From: Scenedesmus sp. ARA3
Taxonomy: Eukaryota > Chlorophyta > Chlorophyceae > Sphaeropleales > Scenedesmaceae
Direction of reading: 5' to 3'
Assembly: GCA_004335835.1 (NCBI GenBank)
Contig: RWJK01000603.1
Location: 1-55,905 of the forward strand
DNA: 55,905 nucleotides
A program made the translations under genes and the position numbers. Below, in pieces: positions 31,335 through 49,093 of this stretch; within the stretch, counting starts at the first letter, position 1, and each line of letters starts with the position of its first letter. The notes below the pieces were generated by a model, which saw only the letters and a program-made list of their open reading frames with translations, ran no database searches and was not told the DNA's origin.

Positions 31335-32633
31335 GGCTGCTCCTGATGCTGCTGCTGCAGCTGCTGCTGCTGCTGCAATGGCTGGAGTTGAGTGCTGCTG
31401 GGTGCTGCTGAGGACAGCGGTGCTGCTGCTGCTGTTGCTGCTGCCAGGTGTGGCCCACAGCTGGCTGCTGCCAGCACAGAGAAGGCTTGGAACTGATCAG
31501 TTATACGACGCTTAGCATGTGAACGCCGCTGTGGAGCAGTTTGTGCAATCCCGTGGGGAGGTGCAGAAGCTGCTTCGGTGAATCGCTGGAGGAGAGCAGT
31601 AGGACGGGCTGAATGTCTATCAGGCTTTACAAAAACACAGCTTGTATGTGTGCAGACACCCGGCCTAACGGAAAAAGCTCCAAACGATGCAACTGTCAAC
31701 TTGATGAGCAAGGTTAGAGCTGTCGCTTGGAGTAGGTCAGCAACGTAAACCGGATAAAATCAGCGTCCGACATCATCTGCAGTTGCAGCAGCCACCCGTG
31801 AGCTTGTTGGAACGTGCCTGACCTGGTCAGGACCTGGTGCGACCTCTTGTCACTGACCACACTTTGAAAGTCCATGGCTCTGAGAGCTTGTGTGAAGTGC
31901 TGGTTTCAGCAACAACCACTTGCCTGCACCGCTGCAAACTCACACGAAATTCACATGCACTCTATGCTGCTAAACAGCGATCTACACAGACTCCAGTGGA
32001 AAGTGTGTAGCAGTAGCAACAGTGCAGGTTTGCAGACAGCATACCAGTGCAAGCTCCTCGGTTCAACATGAAGATTGAAACATATGGCAAAAAATGCTCT
32101 GTTGCTCATGGTTGTTGCTGCCCCTCCACACAAACTTTGAAGCACAAACTTTGGTGCAGACTTTGAAAGCAATGACCGGCTAAGGAACAAACAGGCTTGC
32201 CCACGGCTTTGTTAGCCGCCTCACTGTTGACTTTAGGCTGAAATATAGACACCCTGTTGCTTGTCAGCTGCCCAGGTCAGCCGAGCGTCTGCTATGTAGA
32301 GGCAGGTACCGCCCACCGCTCAGCCGAAGTCCCAGCATACTGCCGTACATACGTCTGCCTTCTTCATTCATCAAAGACTTCATAAAATGCTTCTTTGACC
32401 TTGTTGTCATCTCGGTTTCTCGATTGCCAACGGTGCGAGGTTCTGGCACATGGCTGTTGCTGACGTCGAAAAAGTTGGCTAAGGTGATGCTCATCGCTGA
32501 GCGCTGCACGGCTGATTGTGCCGAGCACATAGCAAAATGATCAGTATGCGTGGCTAGTCCTTGCGACAGAGGCTGACCGGCCTCTATCTCGTCGCCCTCT
32601 TCTTGCACCTTTGTGCTCGCTTGCGACAAGGAC
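31335..32633. other. Divergent promoter region between Kir and HMG-CoA lyase
   Basis: The two genes start head to head, 1.3 kb apart. No further gene is recognised. Composition is less repetitive away from the (CTG)n run at about 31350-31445, which would be Kir 5'UTR or promoter. Confidence 0.6.
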
Positions 32634-35254
32634 ATGGCTGCAGTCAAGACTGCCTTATCGTTTTGTTTTCAAAGAACCATGGGAGCCCTCAAAGATGCAG
32701 TGCCTGGCGCTGCAGCAGGAGACCTGCTGCGTGGAGCTATAGGCGCTGCAGTGGCACAACATCAGCACAAGCATGTGGCGGGATTGGCAACAGCAGCTGC
32801 ATGGGTGAGCTCAAATGACTCAGATAAAAGGCATAGGGCCCACACAACAGGGACCAGCACTGCAGTGGCAGCAAGAGCACTTGAAATTCTATAGGCATGC
32901 TGCTGCTGGGCCCTTGTGGTGAAAAGCACTTGGGTGCTGCTTGCTGAAGTACCATTTTTCAAGCCTCTAACAGTCTCCTTGCGCCTTCTTATCCTGCAAC
33001 TGCTTGCGCTTGGTGTCAGCAGCCCCCGCCAGCAGGCATTCAGTTCCCCCGCAGCGTCACAATCGTAGAGGTGGGACCGCGAGATGGCTTGCAGAACGAG
33101 CCAGGCGCCATACCAACTAGCACCAAGGTGGAGTTCATCGACCGACTGTCAGCCACAGGGCTGCCAGTTATCGAGTCCACCTCCTTTGTATCGCCCAAGT
33201 GGGTGCCGCAGCTGGCAGACTGCAGCGAGGTGATGCAGCAGATACAGCGGCGCGCCGGCGTGCGCTACACCTGCCTCACGCCGAACCTCAAGGTGCGCAG
33301 CAGCTACCTGCAGCAACTTGCAGGATGGATAGACTGGCAGCTGCGAGCAGTAACATCAACAGCAGCGTCAGGGTGCAGACCCTGCAAGGGCCATACACGG
33401 TTGCAAGAGCAGCTGTAGCAGCAGCAGCATTCGTCATCCTTGCAGGACATGTGCACGAAGTAGCAGTCATGGGCCTGTCTTTGCCTTTGGCGTGCTTTAC
33501 AAAAGCATAACCACGTAGGTGGTACGGCAGATGCCTGCAAACTTGCAGCTCAGCTACGCTAGCCTACAGCGCACTTTGTGACTCAGCATCCCTTGCAGGA
33601 AACCAGCAGCAGCAGCGGCAGGAGTTTGCTGTGTCATCATCAGCAACGCAGTTGAACAACTGCACAGCTAGGCTGCACCACCACTGCTTCAAGCTGCGGC
33701 TTATTAACTGCAAACTCTCTGTCATTCTTGCCCTGCAGGGCTTTGAGCGTGCGCTAGCAGCAGGCGCGGATGAGGTGGCCATATTTGGCGCTGCCAGCGA
33801 GGCCTTCAGCCAAAAGAACATCAACTGCAGCATCGCAGACAGCTTAGAGCGCTTCAAGGAGGTGGTGGCGGCTGCAGCAGCAGCCAACATCCCTGTGCGG
33901 GGCTATGTGTCGTGTGCAGTCGGCTGCCCATACAGTGGCAAGGTGGAGCCGCAGCAGGTGGGGGCTGATGCGTGCTGTCGATGCTGGCAGCTGCGGGTTG
34001 CTGCTTGCAGGACACTTGTAGTAGCAGCTGTGTGTGGGTGAACATACATGCATGCGCGCTTGCAGAATTGTGACTGCATGCCGCTACGAAATGAGCTGCG
34101 TGCAGCTGCTGCAGCAGCTGTCAGTAGCATAGGTATGCTTCATTGCCTTTCTTCTCTACCCCCGCCTGTGCCCAGGTCCTGGGGTTTCCTGCAAGCTGCA
34201 CTTCCCTGTATCCTCTCTCATGCTGCTTGTCTCCTCTGCTCTGCCGCTGCTACACATTTACACGACCTCATGACACTTCAACCTCAGGCTGCCAAGGTGG
34301 CCAAGGCGCTTTATGACATGGGCTGCTACGAGATCAGCATCAGCGACACCATTGGTGTGGGCACGCCGGCATCCATTGCTGCCGCCATTGCGGCAACCGC
34401 GGAGCTGGTGCCTCGTGAGAAGCTGGCCGTGCATCTGCACGACACGTGAGTGGCAGGAGTGCTGTGCTTTGCTGCGTGTTTCGCGTGTTTACCAGGGCTG
34501 TGTATGCTTGCGTGTGTGTGTGTGTGTATGCACGTGCCATGCAATGCTTGCTTGCAAAGAAATGGCATGTGGCGGATGATGACTCCAGTGGACGCAAGTC
34601 GTGCATGCCATGCTGCTGGCCACATGCAGCAGCTGTGAGGAGCTACACTGCTTCCCTCTGCGGCGTTCTCACCCCAGCTCTGCCCCTCCGTGCTGTGATG
34701 CTGCCCTTGCTGTGCTGCTGTTGCTCTTTTGCCGCCTTTGTTGTTGCGGCTGCAGCTATGGCCAGGCGCTGGCCAACATCCTGGCTGCGCTGCAGATGGG
34801 CATCAGCGTGATTGACGCCAGCGTGGCTGGTCTGGGCGGCTGCCCCTATGCCAAGTGAGTCGCTGCTAATTTCGTTTGTTGTGTTGTGCATGTACTGCTT
34901 GATGTTGTCTTTGTCAGTCACTGGGATGCGGCAGCCGCTTGATTCGTGGCCTTGCTCAGTGCACCTGGTGGTGTCACGCACCCATGCGGCATTGTGTGCT
35001 CACTGCCATCCGGCTCACCCTCACTGCCACTCTGTAACAACAAACAACTCATTCTGTCTGTCTGCAGGGGAGCTAGCGGCAACGTGGCTACAGAGGACGT
35101 GGTGTACATGCTGGACGGGCTGGGCATCAAGCACGGCGTTGACCTGACCAAGCTGCTGGAGGCCTCCGAGTTCATCTGCGCAGCGCTGGGCAGGGACAAC
35201 CAGAGCCACGTGGCCAAGGCCCTGCAGGGCAAGCGCGCCGCTGCGCCTGCGTGA
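32634..35254 (+). CDS. HMGCL: Hydroxymethylglutaryl-CoA lyase, mitochondrial
   Basis: Six exons in phase: 32634-32804, 33023-33292 (33020 also possible), 33739-33957, 34288-34445, 34756-34854, 35068-35254 (1104 nt, 367 aa). Blocks match the whole enzyme: [128 protein letters not shown] and [14 protein letters not shown]. Metal-binding HLH and the catalytic Cys of GGCPYA are present. It cleaves HMG-CoA to acetoacetate and acetyl-CoA in leucine breakdown. The first exon ([17 protein letters not shown]) looks like a mitochondrial presequence. The start is the first ATG in the frame of that exon. Confidence 0.95.
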
Positions 35255-35340
35255 GCGCATGCGGCACATTGCAGGGCATAGCTGCGTCTGCATGAGTGCT
35301 TGTGGCGCATTGCAGGGCGTTGCTGCGCCTGCGTGCGTGC
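35225..35340 (+). repeat. Three-copy repeat covering the HMG-CoA lyase stop codon
   Basis: Units beginning GCAGGGC at about 35225, 35272 and 35313 repeat the last coding bases, the stop region and the start of the 3'UTR. The first copy holds the true stop at 35252-35254. Confidence 0.75.
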
Positions 35341-37798
35341 TTGCCAGCCTCGGAATGGGTTGCTGCAGCTGTGCTGCCAATTGGCAAGCAAGCTGTGGGT
35401 GCTGCAGCGTAGAAGTTTGAGGCGTGCTTGGGGCAGCAGATTGTGGCTGCTTGATGCGTGCAGCTCAGTTGGCTGCTTGATTTGTGCAGCTCAGTCGACA
35501 GAAGTCAAGAAGAAGAGGTGCCCAGCTCGAGTGCAGGACTGTATGTGAATATCTGCAGGGCTCGTGTGCAAGAGGCCTAAATGGGGCCCACACACATGCC
35601 TGTAGCGTGCCGTGAGGTTTATCTTGAAGTGCGCTGAGTTACATGCAACCAGCAGTGTGTGTGTGAGGTGATGTGCTAGAGGGGCGATGGCGCAAGCTGC
35701 TGTGTGCCCTGCCGGGAGTCGTCCGCTGTGCTGAACGTGGTGCAGTGGTGCGTTTCAGGCCGAGGCAGTTTTGGGGATAAGCAGCTGCAGCAGGGGCCAT
35801 GGGGTGAGTGGGCCAGTGCACAGTGGTTTAGTGCCGTCCGCTGTCAGTGCGAGTGATATGAGCGCGTGCACGCTGGCATGGTGAAGTCGACTGTTGCACT
35901 GACTGAATGTTTGGTATGCGTTCGGACATAGCAATGCGTCTTGGTGCAGGCCAGAGTGCGCCCGGCAGTGGCGTCAGGTGTCTTACATGAGCTGCATCGG
36001 GCAGCGAGCATCAGCCGAAGGTATGAGTGTGCCGACTGCGTAGGCTGTGTGCTGCCGTGGTGTGTTGCATGGTGCGCATGCTTATGAGTATTCTACAGTC
36101 TGCATGTCTGCTTGAGGGGTGTGCAGCGCTGAGCGTGCAACATGCACGCGGTGCCACTTGGCATAGTGCAGCTACGAGGCACGATGGCACATACGACCGG
36201 CAGCAACAGCACTGGGGTACAGCTGTGTTGGCGCTGCGCTGTGCATGTGCCGCTTGTGGCAGCATGCAGTTCATTGGCTGGATTTCTTGTACTCCTGTCC
36301 AGCAAAACATGGCCTGGCATGCAACGGGATGGGAGAGGGAGGCAGGGCAGTGTACGTGTACGCGGTGGTGATGAGGGGTCGAATCAAGAGGCGGTTTCGT
36401 GTGCACTGTTCTTTCTATCTGCCAGCCTATGTTGCTGAGCCATTTATATGCCTTTGCAGTCTTGGTGAGCTGCTGCCCTCCTACAAAAGAAAGAAAGGGG
36501 TCAGCTGTTTCTCGGCTTGCTTGTCCCGGCTAGAGAGGGGTGCAACACCCCCTCGCCTGTACAGTACAGCACCGGCTCATCTGGCTTGTGTGTGTTTGTG
36601 AGTGGTGTGTGTGTACTATATGGGCGGAGCGGAGCATTGCTCTGCGTCATTAGGCAGCAAGGAATGCTCTTTTGACTTGCAGGAGGCAGGTGACTGTCAG
36701 GGCACCCATGGTGCGACGATGCGCGCGCATATGTGTAGATTGTCGCATGACGCTTAGATTCATGGTCTCTGCTGTGTTCAGATTGGTGGTGGCATGCTAG
36801 TGCATATGGGTGCTGTTTGCCGCTACAGTGGCGATGGCACTGACCTGCGCTTGCATGTGCTGCTCGCCACGCTTGGGGCAGCAGCGCGGTGTGGGGCAGA
36901 GTGCCAAGGGGCGAGGCTGCTAGGCAAAGGAAAGCGTTGGGCTGCATGTGCAGTTGTCATGTGCTTGCCTAAGACATTTGTGTGCTATGACCATTGTGAA
37001 TTGTATACAGCACTGGATGCCTGACTGCTGCTACAGTGTACTGCTCTTTTGAATTTGCTTGTACGGGATCTGCCGCGTTTGCAGTGCGCAATGAGTGGCT
37101 GTCTGTGCGTTGCATATGCAGGTTACTGTGGCACTGTGTGTTGTTGGGGACCTTCCTCACTATGCAGCGCATGCCTGCTGGCACCATGCTGGTCGCATGT
37201 CATCATGACATGATGTGGTCATGCGTTGAGCTTGCACTGGCAGCAAGTGAAGCTGCCTCAGGAGAGAAGCTTTCAGCGACAGTTTTTTTGTGCTGTCCTG
37301 GTGCGTGTTGCGGCATGCAACTTTTACGATTCTTCTTATGCACTACTTCATCAAGGGAGCACCTCGTTTGGTTTGATCTCCAAGATACTTGCTCAAGTAT
37401 CCTGCAGGTGTAATGACGGTCTCGAGTAAAGCACAGTCTCTGCACACTGCACTTTGCCTGCAGTATAAACCGGAATGCACGTGTTTTGCGGCTTCTCCAC
37501 AAGATATCGCATGGATACATAAACAACTGCCGCACACCAACGTGTTAGAGGCGCATGGGGTCCTCTATGCCACGTTTATAAGCGTGAACATCTGTTTTGG
37601 TAAACTTTCGATGTAAAAACAGGAATTACGCCGGATCAGGGCTTGGTAGCTAGGGTTTCGGAGTAACTTGGCGTCACTGTCGCTCGGCAGACGTGCACTC
37701 AAGTGCTTGCGACCCTTACGGCCCCTGTAAGAGCTGCCTGTGTAACCCGACTACTTACGTTGCCATTTGCACATCTGCAGCTGCCCCAAACACACCAC
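35255..37798. other. Intergenic 2.5 kb, no gene seen
   Basis: There are short shadow ORFs only. A 32-bp direct repeat GGCTGCTTGAT-GTGCAGCTCAGT lies at about 35447 and 35471. The last 200 bp should hold the GAPDH promoter and 5'UTR; a CTGCAG at about 37780 could end a 5'UTR intron. Confidence 0.55.
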
Positions 37799-43207
<5,409 letters not shown>

Positions 43208-43468
43208 ACTGGCAGCTGCAGCAGCAGCTAGTGTGCCTGCTTGTTGAAGTGCAGCGGTTCCCGTCATCTACATGTGCATCAGCAGCAGCGATGCGGAATG
43301 CTGGGCAGGCTTTGTGGCCTGCTGAGCAGCAGAATAAGGTGATGCATGCGAGGTGCATGGTTGACGGCACTGTGTTGGTTTGTGGCGAGTTGCTTCATAG
43401 TTGGCGGCGGAGGCGTATGAAGCAGGCGAGTGCTCGGTGGCCGGCTGCAAGTGCCGGTTGCCAGAGTG

Positions 43469-43473
43469 TGTAA
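43469..43473 (+). terminator. Putative TGTAA poly(A) signal, GAPDH
   Basis: TGTAA lies 262 bp after the GAPDH stop, a normal distance for chlorophycean 3'UTRs. Confidence 0.55.
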
Positions 43474-44345
43474 AATGGTGTGGTGTGGGATGGCAGGTTG
43501 CATCTGCAAGAGGCTGAAGCATGGCGGGAGTTGTTTCGTGTCGTGGTGTGCGCGTCTCAACTTGTAAGCTTTGTGTACTTGTTTGTGCCGTCGCACGCAG
43601 TGCTAGCATTGCAGCAGTAGGGATGTTGCAATGTCTGCACGACCATTTGTCGTGCAGGGAGCGCAGCAGTGCAGCTGCTTCTCACAGCTCCCTGCTAGCT
43701 GCTTTGCTCTGCATACCGTGTGCTGCGCAAGCCCTCTGTACACTTGCAGTGTATGAACAGCATGCTGTACTATCCCTTGCTATTGTGTTCTTGTTGTGTA
43801 AACTTGTTGCATAGCAGTGACGTGGAGGCACTTGGGCAGTATCCTGTTGGTGCGTGTGTCAGCGCAAAAGCTGTGCTAGCACTGCATGGCATGCCAATCG
43901 GCAGGTGGCCTGGTGTTTATTGCATTCATGATGGTGTGGCTGTTTTGTTGGAGGCAGCAATCTTAACGGTGTAACCTGGTTGATTGGAACTGTCTGGTGC
44001 AACGGTGCCGCGCGGATCAGCTGTTCGTCGAATTTGACGTTTCCTGTGCTTCGTACCCCGCTCAAATCCACATGACCCTGCAGCTCTGCACAGACACGCT
44101 GCAACTCCTTATACAGATCGCATGCATACGTACAATCTGAAGTTATGCTGCATGCAGGATGCACGGCTGTGTCAGCGAAGGCTGTGCAGCTGAACCAGCC
44201 ATGCTGCCATGCAATGGCCACTAGGACACTAAATGCCCTGATGGCAGCTTGCAGTCTGCGCCGTTTGTGGCACGCCGTCACTGACGGTTGGAGCTGGCAG
44301 CTCCAACAAGCACCTGAAATTTGGGAAATACCTTCACATTTGATG

Positions 44346-44350
44346 TTACA
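44346..44350 (-). terminator. Putative TGTAA poly(A) signal, cyclophilin
   Basis: TTACA on the given strand (TGTAA in sense) lies about 245 bp beyond the cyclophilin stop. Confidence 0.5.
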
Positions 44351-44593
44351 TGGTCGAGCAGTGGCTACAGCCAGCAATAACAGGCGCTGCCGCACTTCCT
44401 GCAAGCCACTGCCAGGCTTGCTGCTGGCCACAAGCTCGACACGCAATTCTCATTCTTCTCCTGCACCAGTAGCATCTGCAGATGCCTCGCTCCTCTGCTG
44501 CCTGCAGCGCCGCATCTGCTGTCTGGCAAATCCTCCTTCTCTGCCTGTGGCAGATGCCTCACTCCGCCTGCAATGCTCTCTGCAGCGCTGCGC

Positions 44594-45926
44594 TCACAGC
44601 TCGCCGGAGTCTGCGATCTGGCACTGCTGCGCGGGCCTGTCCATGGCTCCCACCTTCTGGCCCTCCACCTTGGCCACCACATCATAGCCCTCCACAACCT
44701 GCACGGCAGCAGAGTCACATTTTTGCAGCGGCACTATCTGAGTAGGACAGTCTTTCGGCGCACGCTACAGGCAGACAAACGCTGGCGACATTGCAGTGGC
44801 TTTGCTGTTACGGAAATGATGACAGAGGTACCTTGACTTGTTAGTCGGCACGCTGCGTTGCAAGGGCGGCATTTGTGGAATGCAAGCATGCCGTGCTGAG
44901 GCAACACAGCAGCAGTTGTTGACAGCAGGGGTACAAGCACCGCAGGTATTTTTATAACTGTAGCTGCAGCCCTGCAGCAAAGCGGTGCTGATGGGCCACT
45001 ACCAGCTGAGTGACTGTGTTGTTCATGGTCAGCAGCTGCAGCACGCGCAGCCCGCACCTCTCCAAACACCACGTGCCTGCCGTCCAGCCATGGGGTGGGC
45101 ACAGTGCACAGGAAGAACTGGCTGCCGTTGGTGTTGGGGCCTGCAGGGACAAGTTGGGTAAGAAGCCCGGCAGAGAAGGCACGTGTGAGCGCTCAAAAAC
45201 GCCAGCGGGTAGCAGCCGTGTGTGGGACCGGCACACGGCATGTTGTGTGCCAGTGGCGAACATGCAGCTGCAATCCACTTACACCAACCCTTTGATTCTA
45301 CTCTGTTATATTGCAGCCGGTGCCCACATTCATCCAACACAGTTTGATCCAGTGCAACAGAAAACGCACCACTGAATTTCAGGTTAACACACACAATGCA
45401 TGGGCCAGAGTGCTGTATGTTGTGTTGGGCACTGCAGGAAAAGTTGGTATGCACTCATCCAAGTTCACAATGAGATTCATACCCCGCTTCACACCAAAGT
45501 TCCCGCCGCCGCACCTGCGTTGGCCATGGACAGGATGCCTGGGCCGGTGTGCTTGAACTTGAAGTTCTCATCAGGGAACTTCGCACCGTAGATGGACTTG
45601 CCACCGGTGCCGTTGCCAGCAGTGAAGTCACCACCTGTTCAACGGCCACAACAGCATCACTCTGGTCATGCTGATGTGAATCAAATTGCTAACGTGCAAA
45701 GGAAGACACAGCATGCTCTGCAGTCTGGTATGCAAGCCTCTTCTGGCACACTTGCGGCTCAAGCGACTGCCACCACTGCTGGCACTGAATCTCTTTTATG
45801 TCAGTCCCAAACGCCGCTGTGCTGCTGCTGCTGCTGCTGCTGCTGATGCCCGCTCACCCTGGATCATGAAGTCCTTGATGACGCGGTGGAAGTTTGAGCC
45901 CTTGAAGCCAAAGCCCTTCTCGCCTG

Positions 45927-45978
<52 letters not shown>

Positions 45979-47014
45979 GGTGGGCAGGCAGCACAGCCAA
46001 CATTAGCATGCCAGCCATCTTGCTTGTCACTGTGGTGAGGGGCCGCCAGCAGCTGCAGGCCAGTAGCTTACAGCGCGATATAGTCATGGCGAAGCACTGG
46101 CAGCAAACTTGCAGCCCTGCTCCAGGTGACGATTATTGCGTGTTGAATGCTTGCGCGCCTGCCATGATTTGTCAACAGCTGGATAATAAAGCATAATCAG
46201 CCTGCTCTGCCATGTAGACAAGCATCATTCAACCCAGGTGCTGCGCAAACCATCTCGCTCACCGGTGCACAGTGCGCGGAAGTTCTGCAGCAAGGAAATG
46301 CACACAGCAGCAATGTACTCAGTTTGGGCTAGTGAAGTCAAAACAAGTATTTGAACCTGGCTGCTGTGGTGAAGTTGTTACATTGTACTAGACGGTGGTC
46401 TATCTGTGCTGTTTGTGAGCTGCTTCTGGGCTGCAAGTTGAGAAAGCACTTCGCCTCACTGAAGCGCTGCATTTGTTCTTGCTGTACAAATATGCACTGC
46501 TTTGCTTTCTGGCGCGTTCCAGCGTGCATTCACACCTCGGCAGTCTTAGGCACGTCGTCACCGTACAGGCCAATCACCACACGGCCTGTAAAACAACAGC
46601 AGCAGCAAGGCAGAAGCCACAAGGCGTTTGCAGTCTCAGATGGTTAGGTGTAACTCCGGAGTGCAGAAGTGCGGGGCGGGGCAGGGCGTGCACACTGCTG
46701 CTGAGCCAGAAAGACGGTAATGGGTACAGCAGACAGCACCTATCAGCTGCTGTGCTGCTTTTGCTGCCTCTGGCACTGCTGTGGCTGCAAGCATCCTCCT
46801 GCAAGGCAATTGTTCCTGCAAGCGGCTCACCCTCAGGCTGGCCACCAATGGAGATGTCAAAGTACACCTTCTTGGTGACAGCAGTTGGGTTGTGGGAAGG
46901 GGCGGCCGCCATGCACCTCACAGGCGCGAAGGCCCTGCCAGCTGCTGCCCTGTTTACGCGCACGCTGCTGCGCAGCACGGAGCGCTGCATCTGCATTGTG
47001 CACAAGCGCAGCAT
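44594..47014 (-). CDS. Plastid cyclophilin, peptidyl-prolyl cis-trans isomerase
   Basis: Seven minus-strand exons in phase: 46831-47014, 46536-46585, 46263-46284, 45858-45923, 45515-45634, 45058-45140, 44594-44698. The protein is 209 aa from the ATG at 47014 or 203 aa from the ATG at 46996. Sequence blocks are [90 protein letters not shown] and [19 protein letters not shown]. The catalytic Arg (FHRVI) and the Phe and Trp of the active site are present. The N-terminus ([20 protein letters not shown]) with APVRCMAAA resembles a stromal transit peptide, so it is comparable to plant CYP20-3. It folds proline-containing peptides in the chloroplast. One exon is only 22 nt. Confidence 0.93.
45821..45975. 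repeat. (CTG)n and (CAG)n tracts flanking cyclophilin exon 4
   Basis: CTG runs at about 45821-45845 and CAG runs at about 45929-45975 flank exon 45858-45923. In sense direction the latter is a (CTG)n run ending in the exon's CAG acceptor. Confidence 0.9.
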
Positions 47015-49093
47015 AGCGTGCACTGGCGTAAGGTGCATCCCTGCAATGATGTGGTGCTGATGGAAGATGATAAATGCGTTTCTCCATTGCGTATGCGGTT
47101 GAAATCAAGGACCCTTTGGCAGCCGGAACCAGGAGCAGCAGCAGCAGTACTGCCAAGGCCGTTGGCAGCACAGATCAATGCCCATCAGCGTCTATAGCTG
47201 AAGATTGTCCTTTCATGATTGCTGATCAAGATTGGTTGCAGATGAGGGTGTCGTAGCTGCTTGCAAGGTCGTCTCGCGCGTGTGGCCCACCAGCATCGAC
47301 GTGACACGCAACGAGCTGCCACGTCAAGCGTATACTAGTGCATTGGGCACAAATTATCATACACGTACATTTGCGGAAGTCAGGCTCACCTGTGCCATGG
47401 CCATGGTGCTCTTGTTGATCAAGCAGCAAGCAGTAGACAGCAGGTGTGTGGTGTGATGCGCTTGTTGAATTGGAGCAGGAACAGGCAAACAAAGGAGACG
47501 CTTCTGCTTGGGGTTGCCCTCAAGATGCATTTAAAACCAGCCATTGTTCAGCTCCGGCAGGTTTCAGCTGTAACTAACAGCTGCAGTCTGCAGTGCCGCG
47601 GGGATGGCTGGCAAACGTGGCCAGGAGGCACTCGGTGTGCTGTTGAGCACTTGAACTGCTTGTGTAGATCAAGTCATGCAACGGCCACTTCAAGTATTTT
47701 GGCCTTTTGCACCAGCAGCTGCAATATGACAGAATTAGGCATGGTAAATGCACAACCGTTCACCTGCAAGCAATGCTGGTCCAGAAGCCCCCCTGCCCGA
47801 AGGCTCCTGGCGCTCCAAGTGGGCTGTCCACGCAGGCACGTCTGTCCAGCATCATGGCATCATAGCATCATGCGAAGTCCTCACCTGTAGGCGCAAAGAA
47901 GGTTTAAAGGGCAGCGGCAGCGTCAGATGAGCACGCCCGGGCAGGGCTGCCATCTGCGCGTAGCGCATCCCCTTGAAGTAGTGCCAGGTAGACCGTGGTG
48001 TAGGCTCCAGGGATGACACTCGCAGGACAAAACACGCACAAGCTGCACGCTCACTCATTGGTCGCTCATCAGAACTCTCATCAGCGATGACCTTCCCCAT
48101 TCCGGAGTCGAGGGGAAGGAGAGAGGGGTCGTGTGCACTGCATGCAGTCACTGCACCCAACACAGCGACCTGCCAGGCCACTTTAGCGGCGAGTGCTTGG
48201 CGTCGATTGCATGCGTCCTGTGCAATAATGGCACTGCCATGGCTACAGCCGTGCCAGGCTGGCTTATCCCACATTCGACGGTGCTTGTGAGCCGAGCACC
48301 TGCTTGATCGTATGTAGCTATCGGGGACAAATCATGTGCACTTGTAAAGTCGTCACCAGGTGCAGCAGCTGCGCGCACCCGCGGTTTCTGCCTCCTTGCA
48401 TCGGAGGGTGCTCCGCAAGCATATGCAATAAATGGCTTGTAGCTCGTGCTTGTCGTGAGTTAAATCAGAGCAGCTTGCATACAGGCACTGGATTGGCAGT
48501 GTGAAGTTCGTGAAATGGATCCAATGATTGGGAGTGTGACTTGGCACTGTGTCCTTGCAGGACTGGAAGCTCAGCACCCGGCAAGCACTCCGATAAAACA
48601 TACAATAGAACCAGCCATGTGACTCCCAGCCAACGACATCACTAGCATGCATCAACAAATGACAAGGCCGACAGCTGACTAGGGTGAGGTTGTGTTCAGG
48701 TCCTGTTCAAAGCCCTCGTGGCACAAAGCGGTATCATGCAATAACCTCTGTACTAGTGATGCTTACATCGTTGCGTAAAGGCTCCCGCAGGCTGCAGTTT
48801 ACGTGCCGTGCTGAGCTGTAAGCCAAAAACAGTCACTAGACAGCTTCAACACAGCTGCATGGGGGGTAGCATACCAATTGATATCGATCCGCTGCATCAA
48901 CCTCATACCGACGCCGGGAACCTGGATCGGCTTTCACGTTTCCGTCACCCGTGAATTCTGCCTGCTTCAGACCTGCTGGTTCACTTCATTAAGCGAGAAT
49001 CGTTGAATTGTTATACTAAATTAATGCAGCTTTGTCAGGCAGGAAGTCTCGGTGCAGCAAGGTGAACACTGTAGCTAAGCTGGCAGGGAGTCC
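47015..49093. other. Intergenic 2.1 kb between cyclophilin and transporter
   Basis: A minus-strand open frame at 47852-48274 (140 aa) has no recognisable domain or convincing exon neighbours. The last 400 bp (48650-49090) are less CTG-rich and likely promoter. Both flanking genes start here, so it is a divergent regulatory region. Confidence 0.5.

Larger units (their letters stand above)
43208..44593. other. Convergent 3' ends of GAPDH and cyclophilin
   Basis: No gene is recognised between the two stops. It holds poly(A) signal candidates for both strands and a small perfect stem-loop at 43635-43657 (CTGCACGAC/GTCGTGCAG, 5-nt loop). Confidence 0.6.

Noticed and set aside
47852..48274. 140-aa minus-strand frame as a gene
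   Set aside because: There is no recognisable domain and no splice partners; the coding signal is too weak to support a call.
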